Positions 20,744-29,417 of a stretch of 50,407 nt of DNA are shown here, one piece after another. Position numbers and translations under genes: made by a program. Each line of letters starts with the position of its first letter. Within the stretch, counting starts at the first letter, position 1. The stretch lies in the NCBI RefSeq assembly GCF_014218705.1, contig NZ_JABBJF010000034.1, forward strand, positions 1-50,407. Reading direction: 5' to 3'. Under the pieces are notes generated by a model that searched no databases, was not told the DNA's origin, and saw nothing but the letters and a program-made list of their open reading frames with translations. The DNA comes from Kluyvera sichuanensis. GTDB taxonomy: Bacteria; Pseudomonadota; Gammaproteobacteria; Enterobacterales; Enterobacteriaceae.

Positions 20744-23003
20744 AAGCCTGACGCAGGTTCTGCGCCGCTTTGACCATGTTCGCCAGTGCAGCACGGGTTT
20801 CTGGCCAGCCACGCGTTTTCAGACCACAGTCCGGGTTAACCCACAGGCGCTCCGCCGGAATGCGCTGCTCGGCTTTCTTCAGCAGAGCCTCAATCCACTC
20901 CACGCTTGGTACGTTCGGCGAGTGAATGTCATAGACGCCAGGCCCGATTTCATTCGGGTAGTCGAACTCTTCGAATGACTCCAGCAGCTCCATATCGGAA
21001 CGGGAGGTTTCGATAGTGATCACGTCCGCATCCAGCGCTGCAATGGAATCCATGATGTCGTTGAACTCGCAGTAACACATGTGGGTGTGGATTTGGGTAT
21101 CATCCTGCGCCACCGCGGCGTTAATGCGGAAGGCTTCCACGCCCCACTCCAGGTAGGCGGCCCAATCGCTACGGCGCAGCGGTAGACCTTCACGCAGTGC
21201 TGGCTCATCGATCTGGATGATACCAATACCGGCCGCTTCCAGATCCGCCACTTCATCACGCAGCGCCAGCGCAATCTGCTTAGCGATGGTTTCACGGGTC
21301 ACGTCTTCACGCGGGAAGGACCAGCAAAGAATCGTGACCGGACCGGTCAGCATCCCTTTCACCGGTTTGTCGGTCAGAGACTGGGCATACTTCGCCCACT
21401 CCACGGTGATCGCTTCCGGTCGGCTCACATCGCCGATGACAACGGGCGGCTTCACGCAGCGAGAACCGTAGCTCTGCACCCAGCCGTTCTGGGTAAAGAC
21501 GAAGCCGTCGAGGTGTTCACCAAAGTATTCCACCATATCGTTACGCTCGGCTTCACCGTGCACCAGCACATCGAGCCCCAGACGCTCCTGCTCGACGATC
21601 GCCTGCTTAATGTGTTCGGCAATGCCGGTGCGGTAGTTATTCGCGTCCAGATTCCCCTTTTTGAAATCCAGACGCAGGCCGCGAATCTCGGTGGTTTGCG
21701 GGAAAGAGCCGATCGTTGTGGTCGGCCAGGCCGGAAGATTAAAGCGAGAACGCTGCGCTTCAGCGCGTACCGGGTAAGCACTAGCACGCTGGCTGTCTTT
21801 GGCGGTAATCGCCGCCAGACGCTGTTCCACTGCCGCATTGTGCACGCGGGTTGAGTGACGGCGAGCCTGAATCGGTGCGCTCCACTCAACCAGAGCCGCC
21901 GTGTTGCCGGTATTCAGCGCATCGCGAAGCAGCGCCAGCTCACCGCATTTTTGCAGAGCAAAGGCGAACCAGCTCTTCACTTCCGCATCCAGGCGAGTTT
22001 CAACGCTCAGGTCGATAGGGCTATGCAGCAGGGAACAAGAAGAGGCGACCCAGAGGTCACGTTTACCGACCAGCGCTTTAATCTGCGCATATTTTTCAGT
22101 AAGGTCGGCGCGCCAGACGTTGCGACCGTTAACCAGGCCAGCGGAGAGCAGCCAGTCAGCGGGCAGGCGCTGATGCAGGGCTTCAACGTCATCTTTACCG
22201 TGCACCAGGTCAACGTGTAGCCCTTGTACCGGCAGCGTAGTAATGGTTTCCAGATTCGGCGTCACGCCCTCGAAATAGGTGGTGAGCAGCAGTTTCACCT
22301 GCCCCTGCAGCGCATCATAGGCTGGCTTAAATGCGTTCAGCCATTCCTGCGGCAGTTCCAGCACCAGCGCAGGTTCATCAATCTGCACCCACTCAATACC
22401 GCGCTTCGCCAGTTCAGCCAGCACCTGCTGATACACTGGCAGGATGTCGTTTAGCAGGGTTAGGCGGTCAAACTGATCACCCTTCACTTTGCCCAACCAC
22501 AGATAGGTAACCGGCCCCAGCAGGACAGGTTTCACGTTGTGACCAAGCGCCAGCGCTTCGTCAACTTCGTCCAGCAGCTGGGTCCAGGTCAGCTTGAACT
22601 GCTGGCCTTTAGTGAATTCAGGCACCATGTAGTGATAGTTAGTATTAAACCATTTGGTCATTTCTGCCGCCGCCGCAGGTTCACCGGTCGGTGCGCGGCC
22701 ACGGCCAATACGGAATAAGGTGTCGATATCGACGGAGCCATCTTTGTTCTGATGGCGAGCCGGGACGTTGCCCAGCAGCAGGCTGGTGGTCAGCACGTGA
22801 TCGTACCAGGCGAAGTCGCCCACCGGCAGCAGGTCGATACCCGCTTGCTTCTGCTGCTCCCAATGACGGGCGCGCAGTTCGCGGCCAACGGCCAGCAGCT
22901 CTTCACGGGAGGCGTTACCCGCCCAATAGCTCTCTTGCGCTTTTTTCAGCTCGCGACGCAGGCCAACGCGAGGGAAACCGAGGGTGTGGTTTTGAATAGT
23001 CAT
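20742..23003 (-). CDS. metE: MetE, cobalamin-independent methionine synthase
   Basis: Transfers the methyl group of 5-methyltetrahydropteroyl-triglutamate to homocysteine. The 753 residues form the two-barrel MetE protein. Zinc ligands sit in [12 protein letters not shown] (His, Cys) and [15 protein letters not shown] (Cys), and the N-terminal folate segment [12 protein letters not shown] is present. Two adjacent ATG codons occur; the second (23003) has GAGG at 6-nt spacing and gives the E. coli start. It is divergent from metR, its activator, and its leader contains an ERIC element. Confidence 0.98.
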   Translation of the reverse strand: MTIQNHTLGFPRVGLRRELKKAQESYWAGNASREELLAVGRELRARHWEQQKQAGIDLLPVGDFAWYDHVLTTSLLLGNVPARHQNKDGSVDIDTLFRIGRGRAPTGEPAAAAEMTKWFNTNYHYMVPEFTKGQQFKLTWTQLLDEVDEALALGHNVKPVLLGPVTYLWLGKVKGDQFDRLTLLNDILPVYQQVLAELAKRGIEWVQIDEPALVLELPQEWLNAFKPAYDALQGQVKLLLTTYFEGVTPNLETITTLPVQGLHVDLVHGKDDVEALHQRLPADWLLSAGLVNGRNVWRADLTEKYAQIKALVGKRDLWVASSCSLLHSPIDLSVETRLDAEVKSWFAFALQKCGELALLRDALNTGNTAALVEWSAPIQARRHSTRVHNAAVEQRLAAITAKDSQRASAYPVRAEAQRSRFNLPAWPTTTIGSFPQTTEIRGLRLDFKKGNLDANNYRTGIAEHIKQAIVEQERLGLDVLVHGEAERNDMVEYFGEHLDGFVFTQNGWVQSYGSRCVKPPVVIGDVSRPEAITVEWAKYAQSLTDKPVKGMLTGPVTILCWSFPREDVTRETIAKQIALALRDEVADLEAAGIGIIQIDEPALREGLPLRRSDWAAYLEWGVEAFRINAAVAQDDTQIHTHMCYCEFNDIMDSIAALDADVITIETSRSDMELLESFEEFDYPNEIGPGVYDIHSPNVPSVEWIEALLKKAEQRIPAERLWVNPDCGLKTRGWPETRAALANMVKAAQNLRQA

Positions 23004-23024
23004 CATATGCCTCTCTTAAGTGTT

Positions 23025-23152
23025 TAAATCCTTTGGATTTTCAATTTAGGGAAGGCGGCAAGTTTATGAATCCCCGGGAGCTTACTTAAGTAAGTGACTG
23101 GGGTGAATAAACGCAGCCAACGCACCATAAATTTAAAAGACGAAGGATTTTA
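23025..23152 (+). repeat. ERIC (IRU) element in the metE leader
   Basis: About 127 bp with complementary ends (TTTTCAATTTA at 23038-23048 against TAAATTTAAAA at 23128-23138, plus TAAATCC against GGATTTTA outside). The core GAATCCCCGGGAGCTTAC and AAGTAAGTGACTGGGGTGAA is diagnostic of ERIC in the standard orientation. The outer arms differ from the copy at tatA but have kept their mutual complementarity. It ends 21 bp from the metE start codon. Confidence 0.92.
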
Positions 23153-23175
23153 GCCGTCCAGATGTTTACACATCC
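23152..23175. promoter_or_regulatory. MetJ operator (tandem met boxes)
   Basis: AGCCGTCC (23152-23159) and AGATGTTT (23160-23167) match the 8-bp met box AGACGTCT at 6 and 5 positions; a weaker third box, ACACATCC, follows. Tandem met boxes bind MetJ with S-adenosylmethionine. The site overlaps the inferred metE start point and the metR -35 region, so it can repress both genes. Confidence 0.7.
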
Positions 23176-23193
23176 ATAATCGACAGGTACTGT
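23165..23193 (+). promoter_or_regulatory. Candidate metR promoter
   Basis: TTTACA (23165-23170) and TACTGT (23188-23193) are 17 bp apart. The -10 is poor. It overlaps the metE promoter on the other strand, the face-to-face arrangement known for metE-metR. Confidence 0.45.
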
Positions 23194-23204
23194 ATATTCC
23201 TCAA
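23176..23204 (-). promoter_or_regulatory. metE promoter
   Basis: Minus-strand -35 TTGAGG (23199-23204) and -10 GATTAT (23176-23181) are spaced by 17 bp, giving a start near 23169. Both MetR sites lie upstream and the MetJ boxes overlap the start. Confidence 0.65.
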
Positions 23205-23205
23205 G

Positions 23206-23239
23206 CGCAAATTGTTCATGCCGAAGTGAAGGACTTTCA
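23206..23239 (-). promoter_or_regulatory. Tandem MetR binding sites
   Basis: TGAA-N5-TTCA is perfect at 23227-23239, and a second, half-conserved site TGAA-CAATT-TGCG lies at 23206-23218. Their centres are 21 bp apart, two helical turns, and fall at about -64 and -43 from the inferred metE start. A strong distal and a weaker proximal site is the layout described for metE in Salmonella. The distal site overlaps the metR start codon. Confidence 0.65.
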
Positions 23240-24192
23240 TGATCGAAATTAAACATCTGAAAACGCTCCAGGCGTTGCGGAACAGTGGTTCTCTGGCGGC
23301 CGCCGCGGCGACGCTGCACCAGACCCAATCCGCCCTGTCTCACCAGTTCAGCGATCTGGAACAGCGCCTTGGCTTCCGGCTATTCGTACGTAAAAGCCAG
23401 CCGCTGCGCTTTACCCCACAGGGGGAGATTTTGCTGCAGCTGGCAAACCAGGTGCTGCCGCAAATCACTCAGGCGCTGCAGGCCTGTCATGAACCACAGC
23501 AAGCCACGCTGCGTATCGCCATCGAATGCCATAGCTGTATTCAGTGGCTGACGCCCGCGCTGGAGAATTTCCGCAAGCAGTGGCCGCAGGTTGAGATGGA
23601 CTTTAAATCCGGCGTCACCTTCGACCCGCAGCCTGCACTACAGCAGGGCGAGTTGGATCTGGTGCTTACCTCAGACATCCTGCCGCGCAGCGGCCTGCAC
23701 TACTCGCCGATGTTTGATTTTGAAGTACGCCTGGTACTGTCACCGGATCACCCGCTGGCGACCAAAGCACGCATTACACCGGAGGATTTAGCGGCAGAAA
23801 CGTTGTTGATTTATCCAGTGCAGCGCCAGCGCCTTGATGTCTGGCGTCATTTCCTACTGCCTGCTGGCGTCAGCCCACAGTTGAAAAGCGTTGATAACAC
23901 GCTGCTGCTGGTGCAGATGGTCGCCGCGCGGATGGGCATTGCCGCTCTGCCGCACTGGGTGGTGGAGAGTTTTGAGCGCCAGGGTCTGATTGTGACCAAA
24001 ACCCTGGGCGAAGGATTGTGGAGCCGGCTGTACGCCGCCGTGCGCGATGGCGAGCAGCGTCAGCCGGTGATGGATGCGTTTATTCGCTCAGCGCGGAATC
24101 ACGCTTGCGATCATCTGCCGTTCGTGAAGAACGCGGAGCGACCCAATGGCGATGCACCCACAGTGAGGCCAGTATCACCGCAGCCCCTGTAA
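23239..24192 (+). CDS. metR: MetR, LysR-type activator of methionine genes
   Basis: Homocysteine-responsive LysR regulator that activates metE and other methionine genes. The 317 residues begin with the LysR winged helix-turn-helix ([35 protein letters not shown] region) and continue with the two-lobed effector domain. Length equals E. coli MetR. AAGGA precedes the ATG. Its last 113 bp overlap the convergent bioP gene. Confidence 0.96.
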   Translation: MIEIKHLKTLQALRNSGSLAAAAATLHQTQSALSHQFSDLEQRLGFRLFVRKSQPLRFTPQGEILLQLANQVLPQITQALQACHEPQQATLRIAIECHSCIQWLTPALENFRKQWPQVEMDFKSGVTFDPQPALQQGELDLVLTSDILPRSGLHYSPMFDFEVRLVLSPDHPLATKARITPEDLAAETLLIYPVQRQRLDVWRHFLLPAGVSPQLKSVDNTLLLVQMVAARMGIAALPHWVVESFERQGLIVTKTLGEGLWSRLYAAVRDGEQRQPVMDAFIRSARNHACDHLPFVKNAERPNGDAPTVRPVSPQPL

Positions 24193-24979
24193 GGAAGCTC
24201 GGCCAGTGGGGCTGTTGATGCCAGATTGCCAGGTTCACCAGCAGCCCTGCGGGCACATGCATGTTGTTCATAATGCCTAAGGTGCCCGCATCCACCTGCG
24301 TGGCGCCGTAGTTCCACATAAAGTAGCCAATCCCCGAAGCCACCACGCCAAGAAATACCAGAATCCCCCACTGCGGCAGAGTCTGCGGCATTTTCTGCGC
24401 GTTACCGAGCAGCATCCAGGCCACCGTCGCGACCAGAAATGCCCCGAGATAGAACCAGGCAAAAGCGTTATGCTGCGGCATTGGCCGGGTCTCCATCAGG
24501 CGCTTATAGCCCACCATGCCGATGGCAAAGACGATATTGGAGAGCTGCACCAGGATAAGCCCGGTCCAGAAATGGTTAGTGATATGGTCGTAGCGAATAA
24601 TCCCCGCGCCAATCACCGCCAGCAGCGCACTAAACGCGTAGCTCCAGCGCAGGCGGCGTCCGCTCATCAGGTCGTAAATCAGCGTGATGTAGAGCGGCGT
24701 GAGGACGGTAAACAGCAGCAACTCGGAGACGGTCAGGTAGAGATAAGCATGGAAGCTCAGCATATACATGATGCCAAGCTGCATTGCGCCCACCAGCATA
24801 TACAGGCCAACGGTTTTCAGGCTGTGCCCGCGGGTGCGAAGAAACGGCAGGAAGACCAGCGCCGCCAGGCCCACGCGCACCAGCACCGCAAAGTAACTGT
24901 CGACGTGTCCGGCAAGGTACTCGCCGTAGAAGCTAAAAGAGAAAGCCCACAGAATCGTGGTAATAATCAGGAGCGCCAC
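24080..24979 (-). CDS. bioP: BioP (YigM), biotin transporter
   Basis: Ten-helix EamA/DMT-superfamily permease identified as the high-affinity biotin importer of E. coli. The 299 residues have two EamA repeats (about residues 2-140 and 150-280), including [17 protein letters not shown] and [16 protein letters not shown]. The start codon is GTG at 24979 with only a weak Shine-Dalgarno sequence. The 3' end overlaps the metR 3' end tail to tail. Confidence 0.93.
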   Translation of the reverse strand: MALLIITTILWAFSFSFYGEYLAGHVDSYFAVLVRVGLAALVFLPFLRTRGHSLKTVGLYMLVGAMQLGIMYMLSFHAYLYLTVSELLLFTVLTPLYITLIYDLMSGRRLRWSYAFSALLAVIGAGIIRYDHITNHFWTGLILVQLSNIVFAIGMVGYKRLMETRPMPQHNAFAWFYLGAFLVATVAWMLLGNAQKMPQTLPQWGILVFLGVVASGIGYFMWNYGATQVDAGTLGIMNNMHVPAGLLVNLAIWHQQPHWPSFLTGAAVILASLWVHRHWVAPRSSRTADDRKRDSALSE

Positions 24980-25026
24980 AATGAATGTCTCATAGGAAGA
25001 GGAGCATTCATTGTAGCGGAGTTACC

Positions 25027-25057
25027 GGTTGACAACTGACCAATAATTAGTCAGTTG
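25027..25057 (-). promoter_or_regulatory. Inverted repeat and possible BirA half-site upstream of bioP
   Basis: CAACTGAC (25033-25040) and GTCAGTTG (25050-25057) form an 8-bp inverted repeat. Overlapping it, the minus strand reads TTGTCAACC, close to a BirA operator half-site (TTGTAAACC). I could not find the expected partner half-site at 14-16 bp. No U-tract follows, so it is a poor terminator for yigL. Confidence 0.35.
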
Positions 25058-25064
25058 TTGATAA

Positions 25065-25865
25065 TTAACGCAGGTACATGTCGCGCAAGAAATGTGGTAC
25101 CGCATCATCGGCGTTCGATCCGATCACTTCAAGCTCCGGATGCAGGTCTTTCAGACGCTGGTGCGCGCCCTCCATAATGCAGCCTTTACCTGCCATCGAC
25201 AGCATTTCGGCGTCATTCATCCCATCACCGAACGCGATGCAATCTTTAAGGGTATAGCCCATCGCTTTCGCCACCGCTTCCAGCGCATGGCCTTTCGACA
25301 CGCCGCCCGCCATCACTTCCAGACAGGTGAGCGTGGAGAAGCTGACGTTGACGCGATCGCCCCAACGCGCGTTAATCGCCTGTTCCAAAGGCAGCAGCGT
25401 TTCGTGATCGTTGCAGGTGAAGAACACCTTGCTGACCCCTTCCGGCTCCAGCATACCCGGCTCATACAGGGTGTAGTTGAATACCGCTTCCTTGAAGAAA
25501 CGCATCTCTTCCGGGCGATGACGGTTCATAAACCATTCGTCTTCACGGTAAACGTTGGTGACGATATCCGGGTTGTCATTCACGATGCCGAAGAGATCGG
25601 CGGCAATATCACGATCGAGGTTATGGGCGAAAACCTGTTTCCCATCGGCATCGTGCACGCGCGCGCCGTTGGAGGTGATCATGTAGGATTTGATCCCCAG
25701 ATTATCGCGAATCTGGCCTACGTCGATGTAATGACGTCCGGTCGCAAAGACGAAGTTCAGGCCGCGCTCGGTGAGCAGCTTTAGCGTCTCTTTCGCGTAC
25801 GGCGTTAAGTGGTGGTCGGGGGAGAGTAAGGTGCCATCTAAGTCAGACGCAACAACCTGGTACAT
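25065..25865 (-). CDS. yigL: YigL, HAD-superfamily sugar/pyridoxal phosphatase
   Basis: Cof-type HAD IIB phosphatase of 266 residues. Motif I is VASDLDGTLLS (residues 6-16), the cap domain spans about 80-190, and motif IV is AFGDGMNDAEMLSMAGKG. In E. coli it dephosphorylates accumulated sugar phosphates, and the small RNA SgrS stabilises its message by pairing in the pldB-yigL transcript. Here yigL follows pldB by 41 bp on the same strand, consistent with that arrangement. Confidence 0.94.
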   Translation of the reverse strand: MYQVVASDLDGTLLSPDHHLTPYAKETLKLLTERGLNFVFATGRHYIDVGQIRDNLGIKSYMITSNGARVHDADGKQVFAHNLDRDIAADLFGIVNDNPDIVTNVYREDEWFMNRHRPEEMRFFKEAVFNYTLYEPGMLEPEGVSKVFFTCNDHETLLPLEQAINARWGDRVNVSFSTLTCLEVMAGGVSKGHALEAVAKAMGYTLKDCIAFGDGMNDAEMLSMAGKGCIMEGAHQRLKDLHPELEVIGSNADDAVPHFLRDMYLR

Positions 25866-25906
25866 ATTCGAATTTAACCTCTAAACAGTGCGCCGCTGGC
25901 GCCGAA

Positions 25907-26899
25907 TTAACAATGTCGACGGAAAAAATCGACGATGGCAGTGAGTGCGACTGAGCGCATAGCGTCCTTTTCAAAAAGGATCTCATGATAGGCGCCCTGT
26001 ATGACAAGCGGCTTACCGCCATCACAAGGGTGGCCCGCTTCGGCGCGGATTTCGCAATAACGATCGTGCATGCGATTATCAACGACGCGTTCCTCCTCTG
26101 CCTGAATCAGCAGAACGGGGAACGTCTCTTTTGCGGCATCGGCGAGGATTTGCTCCCCTGCCAGGATACCTTCTCTGACCCAGTGATACGTGGGGCCTCC
26201 CACGCGCAACCGGGGTTCATCGGCATAAAAACGGACGTTACGCCGATAGCGTTCGCGACTATGGGTCAGTACATTAATGCCAAACGGCAGCGCGTGCCAT
26301 CGGCCCGTTCCCATTGCATACCCTTCCCGAAGACGCTGATGGCCCTCAGCCCAATCGAGAAGTGGCCTTACTACCCATTCCGGCAGGCGCATAATAATCC
26401 CGAACATCGGTGCACAAAGCGCGATAGCATCACAGCCTTGCGGATTACGCTGTAAAAACTGCGTGGCGATGGCACCGCCCATCGAGTGAGCGAGAATAAA
26501 TCGCTGCCGCCAGTGCCCTGGCAGCACCTGCTGCTGCCAGAAGGCCGCAAGATCGTCAACGTAGTCGCTAAATTTCGCCACGTGGCCGCGATGGGAGTCA
26601 GACAACATGCGCCCGGAGCGCCCCTGACCGCGATGGTCGATAATCAGCACATCAAAGCCGCTATGGAACAGGTCGTACGCCAGCTCGGCATACTTCACGT
26701 AGCTCTCAATTCGCCCAGGGCAGACCACGATCACGCTGTCGTGCGCAGGTGAACTGAACCGAACAAACCGTACCGGAATGCCGTCAACGCCGATAAACTC
26801 CGCTTCCTTCCGCCCTCGCCAGAAATCCATCAGCGGGCCGGTCGTAAAGGCAGCAAACGCGTTTTCTCTTGTATTCCAATCCTTTTGCTGTTGAAACAT
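25907..26899 (-). CDS. pldB: PldB, lysophospholipase L2
   Basis: Hydrolyses lysophospholipids at the inner membrane. The 330-residue alpha/beta hydrolase has the nucleophile elbow ILAHSMGGAIA (Ser near 140), the oxyanion region IIDHRGQGRSG and a C-terminal catalytic His in IQGAYHEILFE. It is divergent from rhtB and cotranscribed with yigL. Confidence 0.94.
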   Translation of the reverse strand: MFQQQKDWNTRENAFAAFTTGPLMDFWRGRKEAEFIGVDGIPVRFVRFSSPAHDSVIVVCPGRIESYVKYAELAYDLFHSGFDVLIIDHRGQGRSGRMLSDSHRGHVAKFSDYVDDLAAFWQQQVLPGHWRQRFILAHSMGGAIATQFLQRNPQGCDAIALCAPMFGIIMRLPEWVVRPLLDWAEGHQRLREGYAMGTGRWHALPFGINVLTHSRERYRRNVRFYADEPRLRVGGPTYHWVREGILAGEQILADAAKETFPVLLIQAEEERVVDNRMHDRYCEIRAEAGHPCDGGKPLVIQGAYHEILFEKDAMRSVALTAIVDFFRRHC

Positions 26900-27008
26900 C
26901 GGGTTTCCACCCCTGCTAACCGCTGAAAATCATTTTTTTGTGACGCCTGACACAACGCCAGGACAATAGCGTATTGTGGCATAAAAACAGACAATCAGGG
27001 AGTTTCTC

Positions 27009-27629
27009 ATGACCTTCGAATGGTGGTTCGCCTACCTGCTCACATCCATAATTCTTAGCCTTTCGCCGGGCTCAGGAGCGATCAATACCATGACCACCTC
27101 CATTAACCACGGCTATCGCGGCGCGGCGGCATCGATTGCCGGGCTGCAAACCGGCCTGGCGATTCACATCGTGCTGGTTGGCGTAGGCCTCGGTACCCTC
27201 TTCTCGCGCTCCCTGCTGGCCTTTGAGGTGCTGAAGTGGGCGGGGGCGGCGTACCTTATCTGGCTCGGCATTCAGCAATGGCGTGCGGCAGGCTCCATTG
27301 ACCTGAAAACGCTGGCGAAAACGCAAAGCCGCGGCAAGCTATTCCAGCGTGCGGTGTTCGTGAACCTGACCAACCCGAAGAGCATCGTGTTCCTGGCCGC
27401 GCTGTTCCCACAGTTTATCGTGCCGCATCAGCCGCAGATAATGCAGTACCTGATTCTTGGGGTGACAACCATCGTCGTCGATATCATCGTGATGATTGGC
27501 TACGCGACGTTGGCGCAGCGGATCTCGGCGTGGATTAAAGGGCCGAAGCAGATGAAGGCATTGAATAAGGTGTTTGGTTCGCTGTTTATGCTGGTTGGTG
27601 CGCTGCTGGCGTCGGCTCGCCATGCCTGA
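27009..27629 (+). CDS. rhtB: RhtB, homoserine/homoserine lactone exporter
   Basis: LysE/RhtB-family permease of 206 residues with about six hydrophobic helices. The N-terminal family signature [17 protein letters not shown] and [18 protein letters not shown] are clear. It exports homoserine and related compounds. CAGGGA lies 8 nt before the ATG. In E. coli the related rhtC is its neighbour; here an extra gene separates them. Confidence 0.95.
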   Translation: MTFEWWFAYLLTSIILSLSPGSGAINTMTTSINHGYRGAAASIAGLQTGLAIHIVLVGVGLGTLFSRSLLAFEVLKWAGAAYLIWLGIQQWRAAGSIDLKTLAKTQSRGKLFQRAVFVNLTNPKSIVFLAALFPQFIVPHQPQIMQYLILGVTTIVVDIIVMIGYATLAQRISAWIKGPKQMKALNKVFGSLFMLVGALLASARHA

Positions 27630-27782
27630 ATACAGCACGCAAATTTTTGTCGCGAGAACCGCTAACTGACAAAATCGCGCGAGCGGCGGCGCATCCCGGA
27701 AAGAAGCCTGGAATAACCGCTACACCACAAAAAGCCTGAGTGCCAGAATGCCGCCAGACTTTTCATTCACGGATGATAAACG

Positions 27783-28667
27783 ATGGCGGAGACAGCCATG
27801 CCGCATGACGCGGTGTTTAAAACCTTTCTCTCCTGCGCCGATACGGCGCGGGATTTTATTAGACTCCACCTGCCCACTCAGCTTCTCCAACTCTGCAAAC
27901 TGGAAACGCTACGGCTGGAATCGGGGAGCTATATCGAAGACGATCTACGCCCCTACTACAGTGATGTTATCTATTCGCTGCAGACCACCACTGGGCGCGG
28001 CTATATCCACGTTCTTATCGAACATCAGAGCACGCCGGATAAACATATGGCTTTCAGATTACTGCGCTACGCCGTTGCCGCCATGCAGCGCCATCTCGAA
28101 GGCGGTCATAAAACCTTACCGCTGGTGGTTCCCATTCTGTTTTATCACGGCAAACGCAGCCCTTATCCCTGGTCGCTAAACTGGCTGGATGGGTTCAGCG
28201 ACCCCGTCGCTGCACGTCAGCTCTACACCTCACCTTTCCCGCTGGTGGATATTACGGTTATCCCAGACGACGAGATTATGCAACACCGCAGCATGGCAGC
28301 GCTGACGCTGGTGCAGAAGCATATCCGGCAGCGGGATATCGCGTTGCTACAAGACAAGCTAGCCAGTTTGTTCATTCTGGGACACATGAGCGGACAACAA
28401 ATAACCGTGCTAGTAAACTATCTGATACAGGCCGGACAAACCCAGGATGTTCAAAAACTATTGTATGGACTGGCACAGCGCGTGCCGCAGCATGGAGAAA
28501 AGTTTATGACTATGGCAGAACAGCTACGTAAAGAAGGGATTCAGGAAGGTAAACTCGTCACTTTGCGAAATGTGGCAAAAGCAATGCTAGCGCGGGGTTT
28601 TGATAGCAACCTCATCACTGAGATTACCGGGCTTTCCGCCGATGAACTCCAGCAACTCCGCCAATAA
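27783..28667 (+). CDS. Rpn-family recombination-promoting nuclease (PD-(D/E)XK, putative transposase_31)
   Basis: A 294-residue relative of E. coli RpnA (YhgA). The conserved start PHDAVFKTF and a PD-(D/E)XK core are intact: Asp61 in YYSDVIYS, Glu80 and Gln82 in LIEHQST, and Lys87 in PDKHMAFRLLRYA. The middle contains PLVVPILFYHG and PYPWSLNWLDGF. Rpn proteins are DNA endonucleases that increase RecA-independent recombination, and many carry internal starts producing small C-terminal proteins. I kept the ATG at 27783; the ATG at 27798 has a better GGAG site and is possible. The gene sits between rhtB and rhtC, which adjoin in E. coli, and appears to be an insertion without visible terminal repeats. 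Confidence 0.88.
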   Translation: MAETAMPHDAVFKTFLSCADTARDFIRLHLPTQLLQLCKLETLRLESGSYIEDDLRPYYSDVIYSLQTTTGRGYIHVLIEHQSTPDKHMAFRLLRYAVAAMQRHLEGGHKTLPLVVPILFYHGKRSPYPWSLNWLDGFSDPVAARQLYTSPFPLVDITVIPDDEIMQHRSMAALTLVQKHIRQRDIALLQDKLASLFILGHMSGQQITVLVNYLIQAGQTQDVQKLLYGLAQRVPQHGEKFMTMAEQLRKEGIQEGKLVTLRNVAKAMLARGFDSNLITEITGLSADELQQLRQ

Positions 28668-28712
28668 ACACTGTATAGCCCACCCGATAACGATACCGAG
28701 TGGGCCAATCTC

Positions 28713-29336
28713 TTAGCGAGAAATAATCAGGTGAATGCCGAAGCCCGCGAACAGCGTGCCCGCCACGCCGTCGATCCACTTCGCCGCGCGCTGGTAGCCG
28801 CGACGCATTGCAGGCAGCGCAAACAGGCTCGCCACGACGGTAAACCAGGCCAGCGTTTCGAGGATAATCAACAGGAAAATCCCCCAGCGCTCGCCCGCAC
28901 CGACGTTGTCACCGACAAACAGTGAGAACACTGAACCAAAGTAGATAATCGCTTTTGGGTTGGCGAGATTCGTCAGCAGGCCCTTCATAAAGCTGCGTCC
29001 GCCCTGAGCCAGTTCAACCTGCGGTTCTTCCGCAGCGTCAGACGGCTCTTTCTTCAGCGCTCCGCGCAGCATCTGGTAGCCCATCCAGCATAGGTACAGA
29101 CCACCGCCGACCATAATGATGGTGTGCAGCCACGCCATTTTTTCGATAATCAGATGCAGGCCGAGCAGCGCAACGCCCGCCCAGACCATCACACCACAGG
29201 TGATCCCTAGCACGCCCATCATCGCTTCTTTGCGCGAGCGGCTCACGGCGGTCTGGGAGACAAAAAAGAAGTCCGGCCCCGGGCTCATCAAAGCAATGAT
29301 GTGCACCAGCGCGACGGTCAGGAATAACGTAATCAT
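28713..29336 (-). CDS. rhtC: RhtC, threonine exporter
   Basis: LysE/RhtB-family permease of 207 residues. The signature LMSPGPDFFFVSQTAVSRSR and NLANPKAIIYFGSVFSLF are intact, and the C-terminus GFGIHLIISR matches E. coli RhtC. I start at the ATG at 29336 behind TAGG; the frame is open 19 codons further upstream without a ribosome binding site. recQ lies 81 bp upstream on the same strand. Confidence 0.95.
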   Translation of the reverse strand: MITLFLTVALVHIIALMSPGPDFFFVSQTAVSRSRKEAMMGVLGITCGVMVWAGVALLGLHLIIEKMAWLHTIIMVGGGLYLCWMGYQMLRGALKKEPSDAAEEPQVELAQGGRSFMKGLLTNLANPKAIIYFGSVFSLFVGDNVGAGERWGIFLLIILETLAWFTVVASLFALPAMRRGYQRAAKWIDGVAGTLFAGFGIHLIISR

Positions 29337-29417
29337 GATAGGCCTACCAAACGGGACGATAAATTCGCGGAAAAGAGTACAGTGAGTCACCATCTTTGCA
29401 CTTTTTCCGCAAACTGA

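Noticed and set aside
28675..28712. Hairpin after the rpn gene as a terminator
   Set aside because: GCCCAC and GTGGGC can pair, but the inner stem has mismatches and no U-tract follows, so I did not list it.
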